From: Shimia_B sp038528385 | GTDB taxonomy: Bacteria; Pseudomonadota; Alphaproteobacteria; Rhodobacterales; Rhodobacteraceae | NCBI GenBank assembly: GCA_038528385.1 | Contig: JBCBET010000006.1 | Span: forward strand, 124,001-188,000 | Direction of reading: 5' to 3' | DNA length: 64,000 nt | Shown: positions 8,639 through 16,122 of the stretch, piece by piece | Numbering within the stretch: the stretch's first letter is position 1 | Layout: each line of letters starts with the position of its first letter | Notes under the pieces: model-generated | The model's database searches: none | Told to the model about the DNA's origin: nothing | The model's input: only the letters and a program-made list of their open reading frames with translations | Position numbers and translations under genes: made by a program

Positions 8639-9475
8639 ATGGCACGCGAAAAGGCGACCGGAGATGTGGTGGTGGGGGCGGATGTCGACCCGCTCAGCGC
8701 GGCGGTGACGGCGCGCGATACCCGCGTGCTCGACCTCGTCACCGATGCGCTCAACTCCAAGCGCGCCGTGTTGGCCTATCAGCCGGTCATGCAGGCCATG
8801 GCCCCCTCCTCCCCCGCATTCTACGAGGGTCTCGTGCGGATCCACGACCACGCGGGCCGCTTCATCCCCGCCAAGGATTTCATCGCCGAGGTGGACGATA
8901 CCGAAACCGGACGCCTCATCGACTGCCTCGCGCTGGAGCTCGGCCTCGCCACGCTGGCAAAGGAGGACGGGATCAGGCTTTCGATCAACATGTCCGCCCG
9001 CTCCATCGGCTATGGCCGCTGGATGAAGACGCTGGAAAGCGGGCTCGCGCGGAGCCCCACCGTCGGCGAACGCCTCATCCTCGAGATCGAGGAGAAGAGC
9101 GCCATGACCACGCCCGAACTCGTCACCGCCTTCATGCGTGATCTCCAGGGGAAGGGCATCTCCTTCGCGCTCGATGATTTCGGCGCGGGCTATACGAGCT
9201 TTCGCCACCTGCGGAATTTCGTATTCGACCTCGTGAAAATCGACGGCAAATTCACCCGCGACATCGCGGAAACCCCCGACAACCAGGTCGTGGTGGGCGC
9301 CATCCAGGCGGTGGCGCGCCAGTTCGACATGTTCACGGTGGCGGGCTCCGTCGAATCACGGGCGGATGCCGACATGCTCACCGCCATGGGGGTGGACTGT
9401 CTGCAAGGCTATCACTTCGGCGCGCCCTCCCTCGCCGAACCGTGGCGCGAGCGCCCGGCGCGGCGCCGCATCTAG
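8639..9475 (+). CDS. EAL-domain protein, probably catalytically altered
   Basis: A 278-residue stand-alone EAL domain (c-di-GMP phosphodiesterase fold). The signature is EGL at 63-65 instead of EAL. The metal and substrate residues Asn117, Glu149, Asp179-Asp180 (DDFGAGYTS), Lys200 and Gln256 appear to be kept. The AEGVE motif, whose first Glu is the presumed general base in active enzymes, reads AGSVE (residues 235-239), with Gly236 at that position. It may bind c-di-GMP without cleaving it, or act through proteins. There is no GGDEF, receiver or membrane domain. It is followed by the 11-bp tandem repeat. Confidence 0.8.
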   Translation: MAREKATGDVVVGADVDPLSAAVTARDTRVLDLVTDALNSKRAVLAYQPVMQAMAPSSPAFYEGLVRIHDHAGRFIPAKDFIAEVDDTETGRLIDCLALELGLATLAKEDGIRLSINMSARSIGYGRWMKTLESGLARSPTVGERLILEIEEKSAMTTPELVTAFMRDLQGKGISFALDDFGAGYTSFRHLRNFVFDLVKIDGKFTRDIAETPDNQVVVGAIQAVARQFDMFTVAGSVESRADADMLTAMGVDCLQGYHFGAPSLAEPWRERPARRRI

Positions 9476-9482
9476 GGCCCGG

Positions 9483-9581
9483 GACCCTTCCGCGACCCTG
9501 GCGCGACCCCGCCGCGACCCTTCCGCGACCCTTCCGCGACCCTGGCGCGACCCTGCCCCGACCCTGCCCCGACCCTGCCGC
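9483..9581. repeat. 11-bp tandem repeat, nine units
   Basis: Nine uninterrupted units of 11 bp with consensus GACCCTKSCSC. Three units are GACCCTTCCGC (first, fourth, fifth), two GACCCTGGCGC (second, sixth), two GACCCTGCCCC (seventh, eighth), one GACCCCGCCGC (third) and one GACCCTGCCGC (ninth). The repeat begins 7 bp after the EAL-gene stop. Three units make 33 bp, so any translation would give an 11-residue period. Confidence 0.95.
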
Positions 9582-9738
9582 GCGCGGGTACCATGCGCCC
9601 GGCGCAACCCGGCCTTGCGCGCCATCCCGCAATGTTAGCGTCCACGACCGGCCCAGTCGCGTTGCGTCTGGTGCGGAGGTAACTTACCACGAGCGCAATT
9701 GGCGGGGCGGTGCCCCTTTGACGAACGGGCTCCCGCGC

Positions 9739-9752
9739 CGTCTGCGCAGACG
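9739..9752. promoter_or_regulatory. 14-bp perfect palindrome upstream of phaA, possible operator
   Basis: CGTCTGCGCAGACG is a perfect inverted repeat ending about 22 bp before the phaA ATG. Its core CTGC/GCAG resembles the half-sites reported for the PHB regulator PhaR in Paracoccus, though those have a 3-4 nt spacer. A regulatory role is inference. Confidence 0.35.
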
Positions 9753-9774
9753 AATAGGAGAGGAGTCCTTCACC

Positions 9775-10950
9775 ATGACCAATGTCGTCATCGCCTCAGC
9801 CGCCCGCACCGCCGTGGGGTCTTTCGGAGGCAGCTTCGCCACGACCCCGGCCCACGATCTCGGCGCCGCCGTGCTCGAAGAGCTCGTCGCCCGGGCCGGG
9901 ATCGAGAAGGGCGAGGTGTCCGAGACGATCCTTGGCCAGGTGCTCACCGCCGCCCAGGGCCAGAACCCCGCGCGCCAGGCCCACATCAACGCGGGCCTGC
10001 CAAAGGAAAGCGCGGCCTGGTCGATCAACCAGGTCTGCGGGTCGGGCCTCCGCGCCGTGGCGCTCGCCGCCCAGCACATCCAGCTGGGCGATGCCGATAT
10101 CGTGGCCGCCGGCGGACAGGAAAACATGACGCTCTCCCCCCATGCCGCGCATCTGCGCGCGGGCCACAAGATGGGCGATGTGAGCTACATCGACACGATG
10201 ATCCGCGACGGCCTCTGGGACGCGTTCAACGGCTACCACATGGGCCAGACGGCCGAAAACGTGGCCGAGCAATGGCAGATCAGCCGGGAGACCCAGGACG
10301 AATTCGCGCTCGCCTCCCAGAACAAGGCCGAGGCCGCCCAGAAGGCCGGCAAGTTCGACGACGAGGTCGTGGCTTTCACCGTCAAGACCCGCAAGGGCGA
10401 CATCGTCGTGGACAAGGATGAATACATCCGCCACGGCGCCACCATCGAGGGCATGCAGAAACTGCGCCCCGCCTTCGCCAAGGAGGGTTCGGTGACGGCG
10501 GCCAATGCCTCGGGCCTCAATGACGGCGCGGCCGGGGCGCTGCTGATGACCGCCGAGGAGGCGGAAAAGCGCGGCATCGCGCCGCTCGCGCGCATCGCCT
10601 CCTACGCCACCGCCGGGCTCGATCCGTCGATCATGGGGGTGGGCCCGATCCACGCCTCCCGCAAGGCGCTGGAAAAGGCGGGCTGGAAGCCCGAGGACCT
10701 CGACCTCGTGGAGGCGAACGAGGCCTTCGCCGCCCAGGCCTGCGCGGTGAACAAGGATATGGGCTGGGACCCCGCCATCGTGAACGTGAACGGCGGCGCC
10801 ATCGCCATCGGCCATCCCATCGGCGCCTCCGGCGCGCGCATCCTCAACACGCTCCTCTTCGAGATGAAGCGCCGGGACGCCAAGAAGGGTCTCGCCACGC
10901 TCTGCATCGGCGGCGGCATGGGCGTGGCCATGTGCCTGGAGCGCGCCTAA
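9775..10950 (+). CDS. phaA: acetyl-CoA C-acetyltransferase (beta-ketothiolase)
   Basis: Condenses two acetyl-CoA to acetoacetyl-CoA, the first step of polyhydroxybutyrate synthesis; it is also a link to the ethylmalonyl-CoA pathway. The 391-residue length is standard. The active-site Cys lies in NQVCGSGLRAV (about residue 88), the His in GGAIAIGHPIGASGAR, and the second Cys in the C-terminal TLCIGGGMG. The ATG follows AGGAGAGGAG. It is paired with phaB 80 bp downstream, with a strong hairpin between them. Confidence 0.95.
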   Translation: MTNVVIASAARTAVGSFGGSFATTPAHDLGAAVLEELVARAGIEKGEVSETILGQVLTAAQGQNPARQAHINAGLPKESAAWSINQVCGSGLRAVALAAQHIQLGDADIVAAGGQENMTLSPHAAHLRAGHKMGDVSYIDTMIRDGLWDAFNGYHMGQTAENVAEQWQISRETQDEFALASQNKAEAAQKAGKFDDEVVAFTVKTRKGDIVVDKDEYIRHGATIEGMQKLRPAFAKEGSVTAANASGLNDGAAGALLMTAEEAEKRGIAPLARIASYATAGLDPSIMGVGPIHASRKALEKAGWKPEDLDLVEANEAFAAQACAVNKDMGWDPAIVNVNGGAIAIGHPIGASGARILNTLLFEMKRRDAKKGLATLCIGGGMGVAMCLERA

Positions 10951-10958
10951 TCGCACAA

Positions 10959-10985
10959 CGCGCGCGCAATATTGTTGCGCGCGCG
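10959..10985 (+). terminator. GC-rich hairpin between phaA and phaB
   Basis: An 11-bp perfect stem (CGCGCGCGCAA with its complement) around a 5-nt loop TATTG, starting 9 nt after the phaA stop. There is no T-run after it, so it may be an attenuator or mRNA-stabilising hairpin rather than a full terminator. Confidence 0.5.
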
Positions 10986-11030
10986 ACCGCTCAAGGCTAA
11001 CGAATTGCAAAACACTATTGGGAGGACACC

Positions 11031-11753
11031 ATGTCCCGCATCGCACTCGTCACCGGCGGCAGCCGCGGCATCGGCGCCGCCATCTCCAAGGAATTGAAGG
11101 CCCAGGGCTACGCCGTCGCGGCCACCTATGCCGGCAACGACCAGGCCGCTGCCCAATTCTCCGAGGAGACCGGCATCAAGACCTACAAGTGGAACGTGGC
11201 CGATTACGATAGCTCCAAGGCCGGCATCGCCGAGGTGGAGGCCGATCTGGGCCCCATCGACACGGTGGTGGCCAATGCCGGCATCACCCGCGACGCCCCC
11301 TTCCACAAGATGACGCCGGAGAAGTGGCACGAGGTGATCGACACCAACCTCACCGGCGTCTTCAACACCATCCACCCCGTCTGGCCCGGCATGCGCGAGC
11401 GCAAGTTCGGGCGCGTGATCGTCATCTCCTCGATCAACGGCCAAAAGGGCCAATTCGGGCAGGTGAACTACGCCGCCACCAAGGCCGGCGATCTCGGCAT
11501 CGTCAAGAGCCTCGCCCAGGAGGGCGCGCGCGCGGGCATCACCGCCAACGCCATCTGCCCGGGCTACATCGCCACGGAAATGGTCATGGCCATCGACGAG
11601 GCCATCCGCGACAAGATCGTCGCCGGCATCCCGGCGGGCCGCCTGGGTGAGCCGGAGGAGATCGCCAAATGCGTGGCCTTCCTCGCCTCCGAGGATTCGG
11701 GCTTCATCAACGGCTCCACGATCTCGGCCAACGGCGCGCAGTTCTTCGTCTGA
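11031..11753 (+). CDS. phaB: acetoacetyl-CoA reductase
   Basis: NADPH-dependent reduction of acetoacetyl-CoA to (R)-3-hydroxybutyryl-CoA, the PHB monomer. The 240-residue short-chain dehydrogenase has the cofactor motif TGGSRGIG at residues 8-15, NAG in VVANAGITRD, catalytic Ser in ISSINGQKGQFGQ and YxxxK in YAATK. GQVNYAATKAGDLG and the C-terminal SANGAQFFV are typical of PhaB. The ATG follows GGGAGGA. A terminator-like hairpin lies just downstream. Confidence 0.95.
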   Translation: MSRIALVTGGSRGIGAAISKELKAQGYAVAATYAGNDQAAAQFSEETGIKTYKWNVADYDSSKAGIAEVEADLGPIDTVVANAGITRDAPFHKMTPEKWHEVIDTNLTGVFNTIHPVWPGMRERKFGRVIVISSINGQKGQFGQVNYAATKAGDLGIVKSLAQEGARAGITANAICPGYIATEMVMAIDEAIRDKIVAGIPAGRLGEPEEIAKCVAFLASEDSGFINGSTISANGAQFFV

Positions 11754-11763
11754 GGAAACAAGA

Positions 11764-11795
11764 ACGGGCCGCCCGCGTCACCGGGGGCGGCCCGT
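11764..11795 (+). terminator. hairpin after phaB
   Basis: An 11-bp perfect stem ACGGGCCGCCC / GGGCGGCCCGT with a 10-nt loop, 10 nt after the phaB stop. It is not followed by a T-run. It also lies at the 3' side of the convergent small ORF and could serve both directions. Confidence 0.55.
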
Positions 11796-11817
11796 CCGAC
11801 TGTTCGGTCACGCGGCC

Positions 11818-11961
11818 CTAGGCGGCTGAGGCGACCGGAGCAGGCTTTGCGGAAAAGAGGGATCTCGCCCAGGCGAGACCCGCGGCAAAGGCGGCGGCGC
11901 GTTCGGCATGGGCGCGGGCGATGGCGTCACGATGCGCTTCGGTTGTGGCAACTTCGAACAA
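11818..11961 (-). CDS. possible 47-residue small protein, TTG start
   Basis: An open frame of 47 codons on the minus strand starting at TTG, 7 nt after AAAGGA, with an in-frame stop just upstream so no longer version exists. The product is Ala-rich and helical (LFEVATTEAHRDAIARAHAE, then AAFAAGLAWARSLFSAKPAP). It is divergent from the LysR gene and convergent with phaB. The composition looks like a real small helical protein, but the family is not recognised and the start is non-standard. Confidence 0.4.
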   Translation of the reverse strand: MFEVATTEAHRDAIARAHAERAAAFAAGLAWARSLFSAKPAPVASAA

Positions 11962-12070
11962 GGCGGGGTCCTTTCAGGTCGGTGTCTCGTCTTGACCCCA
12001 ATATGGAAGCGACGGAGGGCGCCAACAAACGAGACTTGTGCCGCCTTCACATAAGCTATACTTAACCGTC

Positions 12071-13006
12071 ATGTCCGACCGCCTTCCGCCGCTCACTGCG
12101 CTCCGCGCTTTCGAGGCCGCTGCCCGACATATGTCGTTCGCCAAGGCCGCCGAGGAGCTGAGCGTCACGCCGGCCGCTTTGTCATTCCAGATCAAAAGCT
12201 TGGAGGAACATCTGGGCGAGCCCGTCTTCCTGCGCCTCAACCGCGCGGTGGAACTGACGGAGGCGGGCCGCGCCCTCGCCCCTGGCTGCTCGGACGGGTT
12301 CGCAGCGCTGCAAGGCGCCTGGCGCGCCGTGCGCCGCCTGGCCGATCAAACAAATCTTACCGTTACGGCAGGCCCCGCCTTTACCGCCAAATGGCTCGCG
12401 CCGCGCCTTTTCGACTTCGCGCAGCTCCATCCCGATATCGAGCTCCGCTTCTCGGCCTCGCTCCGCATCATGGATTTCAACCGCGACGGCGTGGACGTGG
12501 CCATCCGGTTCTCCCACAGCGATGCAGGCGCGGGCCTCTACTCCCTGCCGCTCGCCGCGGAGTGGGTGACGCCCGTCATGGTGCCGGACCTCGCGCGGCG
12601 CTACCCCACGCCCGAACGCCTCGCCGAGGCGCAGCTCATCACAGATCTCTCCATCGACTTTCTCGAGCCCAATCCGGACTGGGCGGCGTGGTTCCGTACC
12701 ATGGGAGTGACCCCGCCCGAGATCCACGGACCGAAATTCAGCCAGGCCGACCACGCCGTCGACGCGGCGCTCGCGGGGGTGGGCGTCGTGCTCGGGCGCC
12801 GCGCGCTCTGCATCAAGGACATCGCCGAAGGCCGCCTCGTCGCGCCCTATGGCGTGGCCCTGAATACCGGGGCGAAGTTTCGCTTCGTCTGTCCCGAGGG
12901 CCTTGAAAAGCGGCCGCAGATCAAGGCCTTCCGCGACTGGATGCTGGCCGAGATCGAAAAGACGCGGGACGTGGCGGAGGGTTTCGACGTGCGCGAGCTC
13001 GCGTGA
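12071..13006 (+). CDS. LysR-family regulator (GcvA-like)
   Basis: A 311-residue transcription factor. The winged helix-turn-helix covers residues 1-62 with PPLTALRAFEAAARHMSFAK and the recognition region TPAALSFQIKSLEEHLG, in the style of GcvA/AmpR regulators; the effector-binding domain covers about 90-300. The chosen ATG aligns with the family N-terminus. It overlaps the downstream exporter gene by 4 nt, suggesting it may control or be co-expressed with that exporter. The inducer is unknown. Confidence 0.85.
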   Translation: MSDRLPPLTALRAFEAAARHMSFAKAAEELSVTPAALSFQIKSLEEHLGEPVFLRLNRAVELTEAGRALAPGCSDGFAALQGAWRAVRRLADQTNLTVTAGPAFTAKWLAPRLFDFAQLHPDIELRFSASLRIMDFNRDGVDVAIRFSHSDAGAGLYSLPLAAEWVTPVMVPDLARRYPTPERLAEAQLITDLSIDFLEPNPDWAAWFRTMGVTPPEIHGPKFSQADHAVDAALAGVGVVLGRRALCIKDIAEGRLVAPYGVALNTGAKFRFVCPEGLEKRPQIKAFRDWMLAEIEKTRDVAEGFDVRELA

Positions 13007-13860
13007 GCCGCGCCACGGCCCTGGGCTCCGGCGCGATTGTGCTCTGGTCGTTCCTCGCGCTCTTCACGGTGGGCGCCTCGGACGTGCCGCCGCTCCTCCT
13101 TAACGCGCTCTGCTTTGCCATCGCCACGGGCGTCGGCACTGCCTGGATCACCGTCACTGGCGGCTGGGGGCAACTTCGCGGCATCCCGCCCGCGGCCTAC
13201 GCGGTGGGCGTGACGGGGCTCGCGGGCTACCACCTCCTCTACTTTCTGGCGCTCAGGAACGCGCCGCCGGCGGAGGCGGGCATCATCGCCTATCTCTGGC
13301 CGCTCCTGATCGTGCTCCTCTCGGGGCTCCTGCCCGGAGAGCGGCTCCGTGCGGCCCATGTCGCGGGCGCGCTCCTCGGCTTTGCGGGGGCGGCCATCCT
13401 CATCGGCGCGCGGGGTCTCAGCGATGCGAGCGCCCTGCCCGGCTATCTCCTGGCGCTGGCCTGCGCGCTCACCTGGTCGGGCTATTCCGTGCTGTCGCGG
13501 CGCCTGAGCGCGGTGCCCACCGCGGCGGTCACCGTCTTCTGCGCGGCGGCGGCGGTGCTGTCGGCCCTCGCCTCCGCGGCGCTCGAGACGCCCGCCTGGC
13601 CCGCGCCCGGCGCCTGGCTCGCGATCGCGGGCCTCGGGCTCGGGCCCGTGGGGCTCGCCTTCTTCCTCTGGGACGTCGGGATGAAACGGGGAGATATTCA
13701 GCTGCTCGGCGTGCTCAGCTACGGCGCGCCGCTCATCTCGACCCTCGTTCTGGTGGTAGCGGGGGTGGCTGAACCCACACCCGCGCTTTTTGCGGCGGCC
13801 TGCCTGATCACGGCGGGGGCCGCCATCGCCGCCCGCGCGGGGCGTCGCGTCAGTTCGTAA
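13003..13860 (+). CDS. EamA/DMT-superfamily exporter, YddG-like
   Basis: A 285-residue inner-membrane protein with ten hydrophobic segments in two EamA repeats. The N-terminus (ALGSGAIVLWSFLALFTVGA) and LRNAPPAEAGIIAYLWPLLIV resemble the YddG group, which exports aromatic amino acids. Substrate assignment is inferred from the family only. It starts at GTG inside the LysR stop codon (GTGA). Its 3' end overlaps the convergent DUF465 gene by 11 nt. Confidence 0.8.
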   Translation: MSRATALGSGAIVLWSFLALFTVGASDVPPLLLNALCFAIATGVGTAWITVTGGWGQLRGIPPAAYAVGVTGLAGYHLLYFLALRNAPPAEAGIIAYLWPLLIVLLSGLLPGERLRAAHVAGALLGFAGAAILIGARGLSDASALPGYLLALACALTWSGYSVLSRRLSAVPTAAVTVFCAAAAVLSALASAALETPAWPAPGAWLAIAGLGLGPVGLAFFLWDVGMKRGDIQLLGVLSYGAPLISTLVLVVAGVAEPTPALFAAACLITAGAAIAARAGRRVSS

Positions 13861-14014
13861 GTCGTTCGATCTCCTGCTTGATCTGCAGCTTTTGCTTCTT
13901 GAGCTTCTTGACCTCCAGCGTGTCCACCCCGGGCGCACGCTGGGCTGTCTCGACAGCCTCCGAAAGAGTTGCGTGTTTCCGCTTCAGTTCCGCCACGTGG
14001 GAATTCAAGCTCAT
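13850..14014 (-). CDS. YdcH-family protein (DUF465)
   Basis: A 54-residue helical protein, MSLNSHVAELKRKHATLSEA followed by a Lys-rich coiled region ending IKQEIERLTN. This is the common DUF465/YdcH small-protein pattern, of unknown function, in alphaproteobacteria. The ATG follows AAAGGAGA, 5 nt upstream; the 13-residue in-frame extension upstream is not supported. Confidence 0.85.
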   Translation of the reverse strand: MSLNSHVAELKRKHATLSEAVETAQRAPGVDTLEVKKLKKQKLQIKQEIERLTN

Positions 14015-14129
14015 CGTGCATCTCCTTTTTTGAAAGTGGTCATATGACACCACAGAATCGGCACTCTGTCACGCTGCGGTCGCGAGAGGCGGCATGTGTG
14101 AGCATGGCCGCGCGAAAGTTGCCAAATCG

Positions 14130-14855
14130 TTAACCGGGGAAATCGAGGGGCGCCGCGTCCTGCAGCACGGCCGTGATGGGCGGCGAGTAGTCGGGATGAT
14201 CGCCTTCGTGCCGGGCCGCGGCGTGGAGCGTGACCGGCGCATGGAGCCGGAAGGGAGCGCGCCCGTCCTTCTGCGCCCGCAGCAGCACGAGATGCGCCGC
14301 GCGGCCCACCCGCGGCTGGAGCGGGAGCACCTCCACCGAGCCCAGCGGCAGTGCCCGCAGCAGGTCGGGCAGCCGCTCGGCCCGGTGGATCACCGTCAGC
14401 ACACCCTTGGCGCGCAGCCGTTTGGCGGCCACATCGAGCCAGGTGGCAAGCGGCGTCTCCTCTGCCCGCGCGGCCTGGCGGCCGGGGTCCGGCGCGGCGT
14501 GCCCGCCGGTGAAATAAGGCGGGTTCATGATGACGTGGTGAAACTGCCGCTGGCGCAGATCGCCCGGCAGATCGGCCAGATCGGCCTCCACGCACGCGAG
14601 CCCGTTCTCGTGGGCGAGCGCGGCGTAGTCCGCTTGCCGCTCCACGCCCGTGACCTCCGCCCCCGTCCGCGAAGCGAGGCAAAGCGCCGCCACCCCCACG
14701 CCGCAGCCGAGCTCCAGCACCGTCTCCCCCGCCCGCGCCGGACAGGACGCGGCCAGGAGCACCGCATCCACCCCCGCGCGATAGCCCTTCGCGGGCTGCC
14801 AGGCGCGCACCCGCCCGCCCAGAAACGCGTCCCGCGTTTTCGCCTCCGCCGTCAC
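14130..14855 (-). CDS. class I SAM methyltransferase, TrmN6-like
   Basis: A 241-residue methyltransferase. The SAM site ELGCGVGVAALCLA lies at about residues 48-61, and the N6-adenine/glutamine methylase motif NPPYF at about residue 111. It resembles tRNA1(Val) adenine-37 N6-methyltransferase (TrmN6/YfiC), so tRNA or a related base target is likely but not certain. The ATG overlaps the stop of the upstream DUF2007 gene by 4 nt, a frequent pairing in Rhodobacteraceae. Confidence 0.8.
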   Translation of the reverse strand: MTAEAKTRDAFLGGRVRAWQPAKGYRAGVDAVLLAASCPARAGETVLELGCGVGVAALCLASRTGAEVTGVERQADYAALAHENGLACVEADLADLPGDLRQRQFHHVIMNPPYFTGGHAAPDPGRQAARAEETPLATWLDVAAKRLRAKGVLTVIHRAERLPDLLRALPLGSVEVLPLQPRVGRAAHLVLLRAQKDGRAPFRLHAPVTLHAAARHEGDHPDYSPPITAVLQDAAPLDFPG

Positions 14856-15067
14856 CGACCGAGGTCGACGTCGTTGTCGCGCAGGATCGCCTCGGCCATG
14901 AAGAAATCGCGGTCCGCCACCATCATCCGGCGCGGCAGCACCCCGATGGAGCCTTCGAGCACGCTCATATTTGCGTCCATCACGAAAACCGCTATGTCCT
15001 CCCCGGACAAGAGAGCCTCGGCAAAGGCGATCACGGTGGGGTCGTTGCTACGCAGGAGCTCTCTCAT
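14852..15067 (-). CDS. DUF2007-type small protein (putative signal-transducing)
   Basis: A 71-residue protein with the DUF2007 pattern: RELLRSNDPTVIAFAEALL followed by DIAVFVMDANMSVLEGSIG and LPRRMMV. The fold is small and ferredoxin-like; function is unknown. The ATG is preceded by AAGGGGG at good spacing; a GTG 6 nt upstream overlaps that site and is less likely. It is coupled to the methyltransferase and divergent from the polyprenyl synthase. Confidence 0.8.
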   Translation of the reverse strand: MRELLRSNDPTVIAFAEALLSGEDIAVFVMDANMSVLEGSIGVLPRRMMVADRDFFMAEAILRDNDVDLGR

Positions 15068-15120
15068 ACTCACCCCCTTAAGCGCCGCCTCGCGCGGTGT
15101 CGAGAATTGGAGCCGCTCGC

Positions 15121-16122
15121 ATGGGCCTAGATGACGTTGCCACGAAACCCCATGAGCGCCTGGCGGAGGCGCTGGCCGGAGATCTCGAGGCCGTGAACGC
15201 CCTCATCCGGGAGCGGATGGCCTCTGAGCACGCGCCGCGGATCCCGGAGGTGACGGCCCATCTGGTGGAGGCCGGCGGCAAGCGCCTGCGCCCCATGCTC
15301 ACGCTCGCCTCCGCGCGGCTCTGCGGCTATGGCGGGCCCTATCACGTGCATCTGGCGGCCACGGTGGAGTTCATCCACACCGCCACGCTCCTCCATGACG
15401 ACGTGGTGGACGAGAGCCGCCAGCGGCGCGGGCGGCCCACGGCGAACCTCCTCTGGGACAACCAGTCGAGCGTGCTCGTGGGCGATTACCTCTTTGCCCG
15501 CGCGTTCCAGCTCATGGTGGAGACGGGCTCGCTCCGCGTGCTGGACATCCTGTCGAACGCCGCGGCCACGATCGCGGAGGGCGAGGTGCTGCAGCTCTCC
15601 GTGGCGCAGCAGATCGCCACCGCGGAGGAGACCTACCTCCAGGTGGTGCGCGGCAAGACCGCGGCGCTTTTTTCGGCGGCCACCGAGGTGGGCGGGGTCG
15701 TGGCCGAGCAGCCCGAGGCCGTGCAGCGGGCGCTCTTCGAGTATGGCGATGCGCTGGGGATCGCGTTCCAGATGGTCGACGACCTCCTCGATTACGGCGG
15801 CACATCGGGCGTGATCGGCAAGAACGTGGGCGATGATTTCCGCGAGCGGAAGCTGACGCTGCCGGTGATCCGCGCGGTGGCGGCAGGCGACGCGGCCGAG
15901 CGCGCCTTCTGGGAGCGGGTGATCGGCCAGGGCCAGCAGCACGACGGCGACCTCGAGGAGGCCATGGACCTCATGGCCCGGCACGGCACGCTCGAGAGCA
16001 CGCGAGACACCGCGCAGCGCTACATAGCGCGCGCCAAGGCCGCGCTCGAGACCGCGCCGGAGCACCCGCTGCGCGACCTCCTCCACGACCTGGCCGATTA
16101 CGTGGTGGCGCGCGTCAGCTGA
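15121..16122 (+). CDS. ispB: polyprenyl diphosphate synthase (octa-/decaprenyl type)
   Basis: Builds the long isoprenoid tail of ubiquinone by trans-prenyl transfer. The 333-residue protein has the first Asp-rich motif DDVVD (residues 93-97, in LLHDDVVDESRQRRGRPTAN), KRLRPML upstream of it, and a second motif DDLLDY near residue 220. Chain length (C40-C50) cannot be read directly; Rhodobacteraceae usually make ubiquinone-10. The start is the ATG with GGAG 8 nt upstream. It converges on and overlaps the IspE-like gene by 8 nt. Confidence 0.92.
   Translation: MGLDDVATKPHERLAEALAGDLEAVNALIRERMASEHAPRIPEVTAHLVEAGGKRLRPMLTLASARLCGYGGPYHVHLAATVEFIHTATLLHDDVVDESRQRRGRPTANLLWDNQSSVLVGDYLFARAFQLMVETGSLRVLDILSNAAATIAEGEVLQLSVAQQIATAEETYLQVVRGKTAALFSAATEVGGVVAEQPEAVQRALFEYGDALGIAFQMVDDLLDYGGTSGVIGKNVGDDFRERKLTLPVIRAVAAGDAAERAFWERVIGQGQQHDGDLEEAMDLMARHGTLESTRDTAQRYIARAKAALETAPEHPLRDLLHDLADYVVARVS

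Larger units (their letters stand above)
9476..9774. other. intergenic region EAL gene to phaA
   Basis: About 300 bp without a convincing gene. It holds the 11-bp tandem repeat, then about 150 bp that probably includes the phaA promoter, and a 14-bp palindrome just ahead of the phaA ribosome binding site. Frames through the repeat stay open only because the repeat lacks stop codons. Confidence 0.6.

Noticed and set aside
9483..9581. CRISPR array
   Set aside because: Units are directly adjacent with no unique spacers, and no cas gene is near.
9366..9638. Frames crossing the 11-bp repeat on both strands giving Pro/Arg/Asp repeat peptides
   Set aside because: The repeat lacks stop codons in every frame, so open frames there mean nothing; no start with a ribosome binding site.
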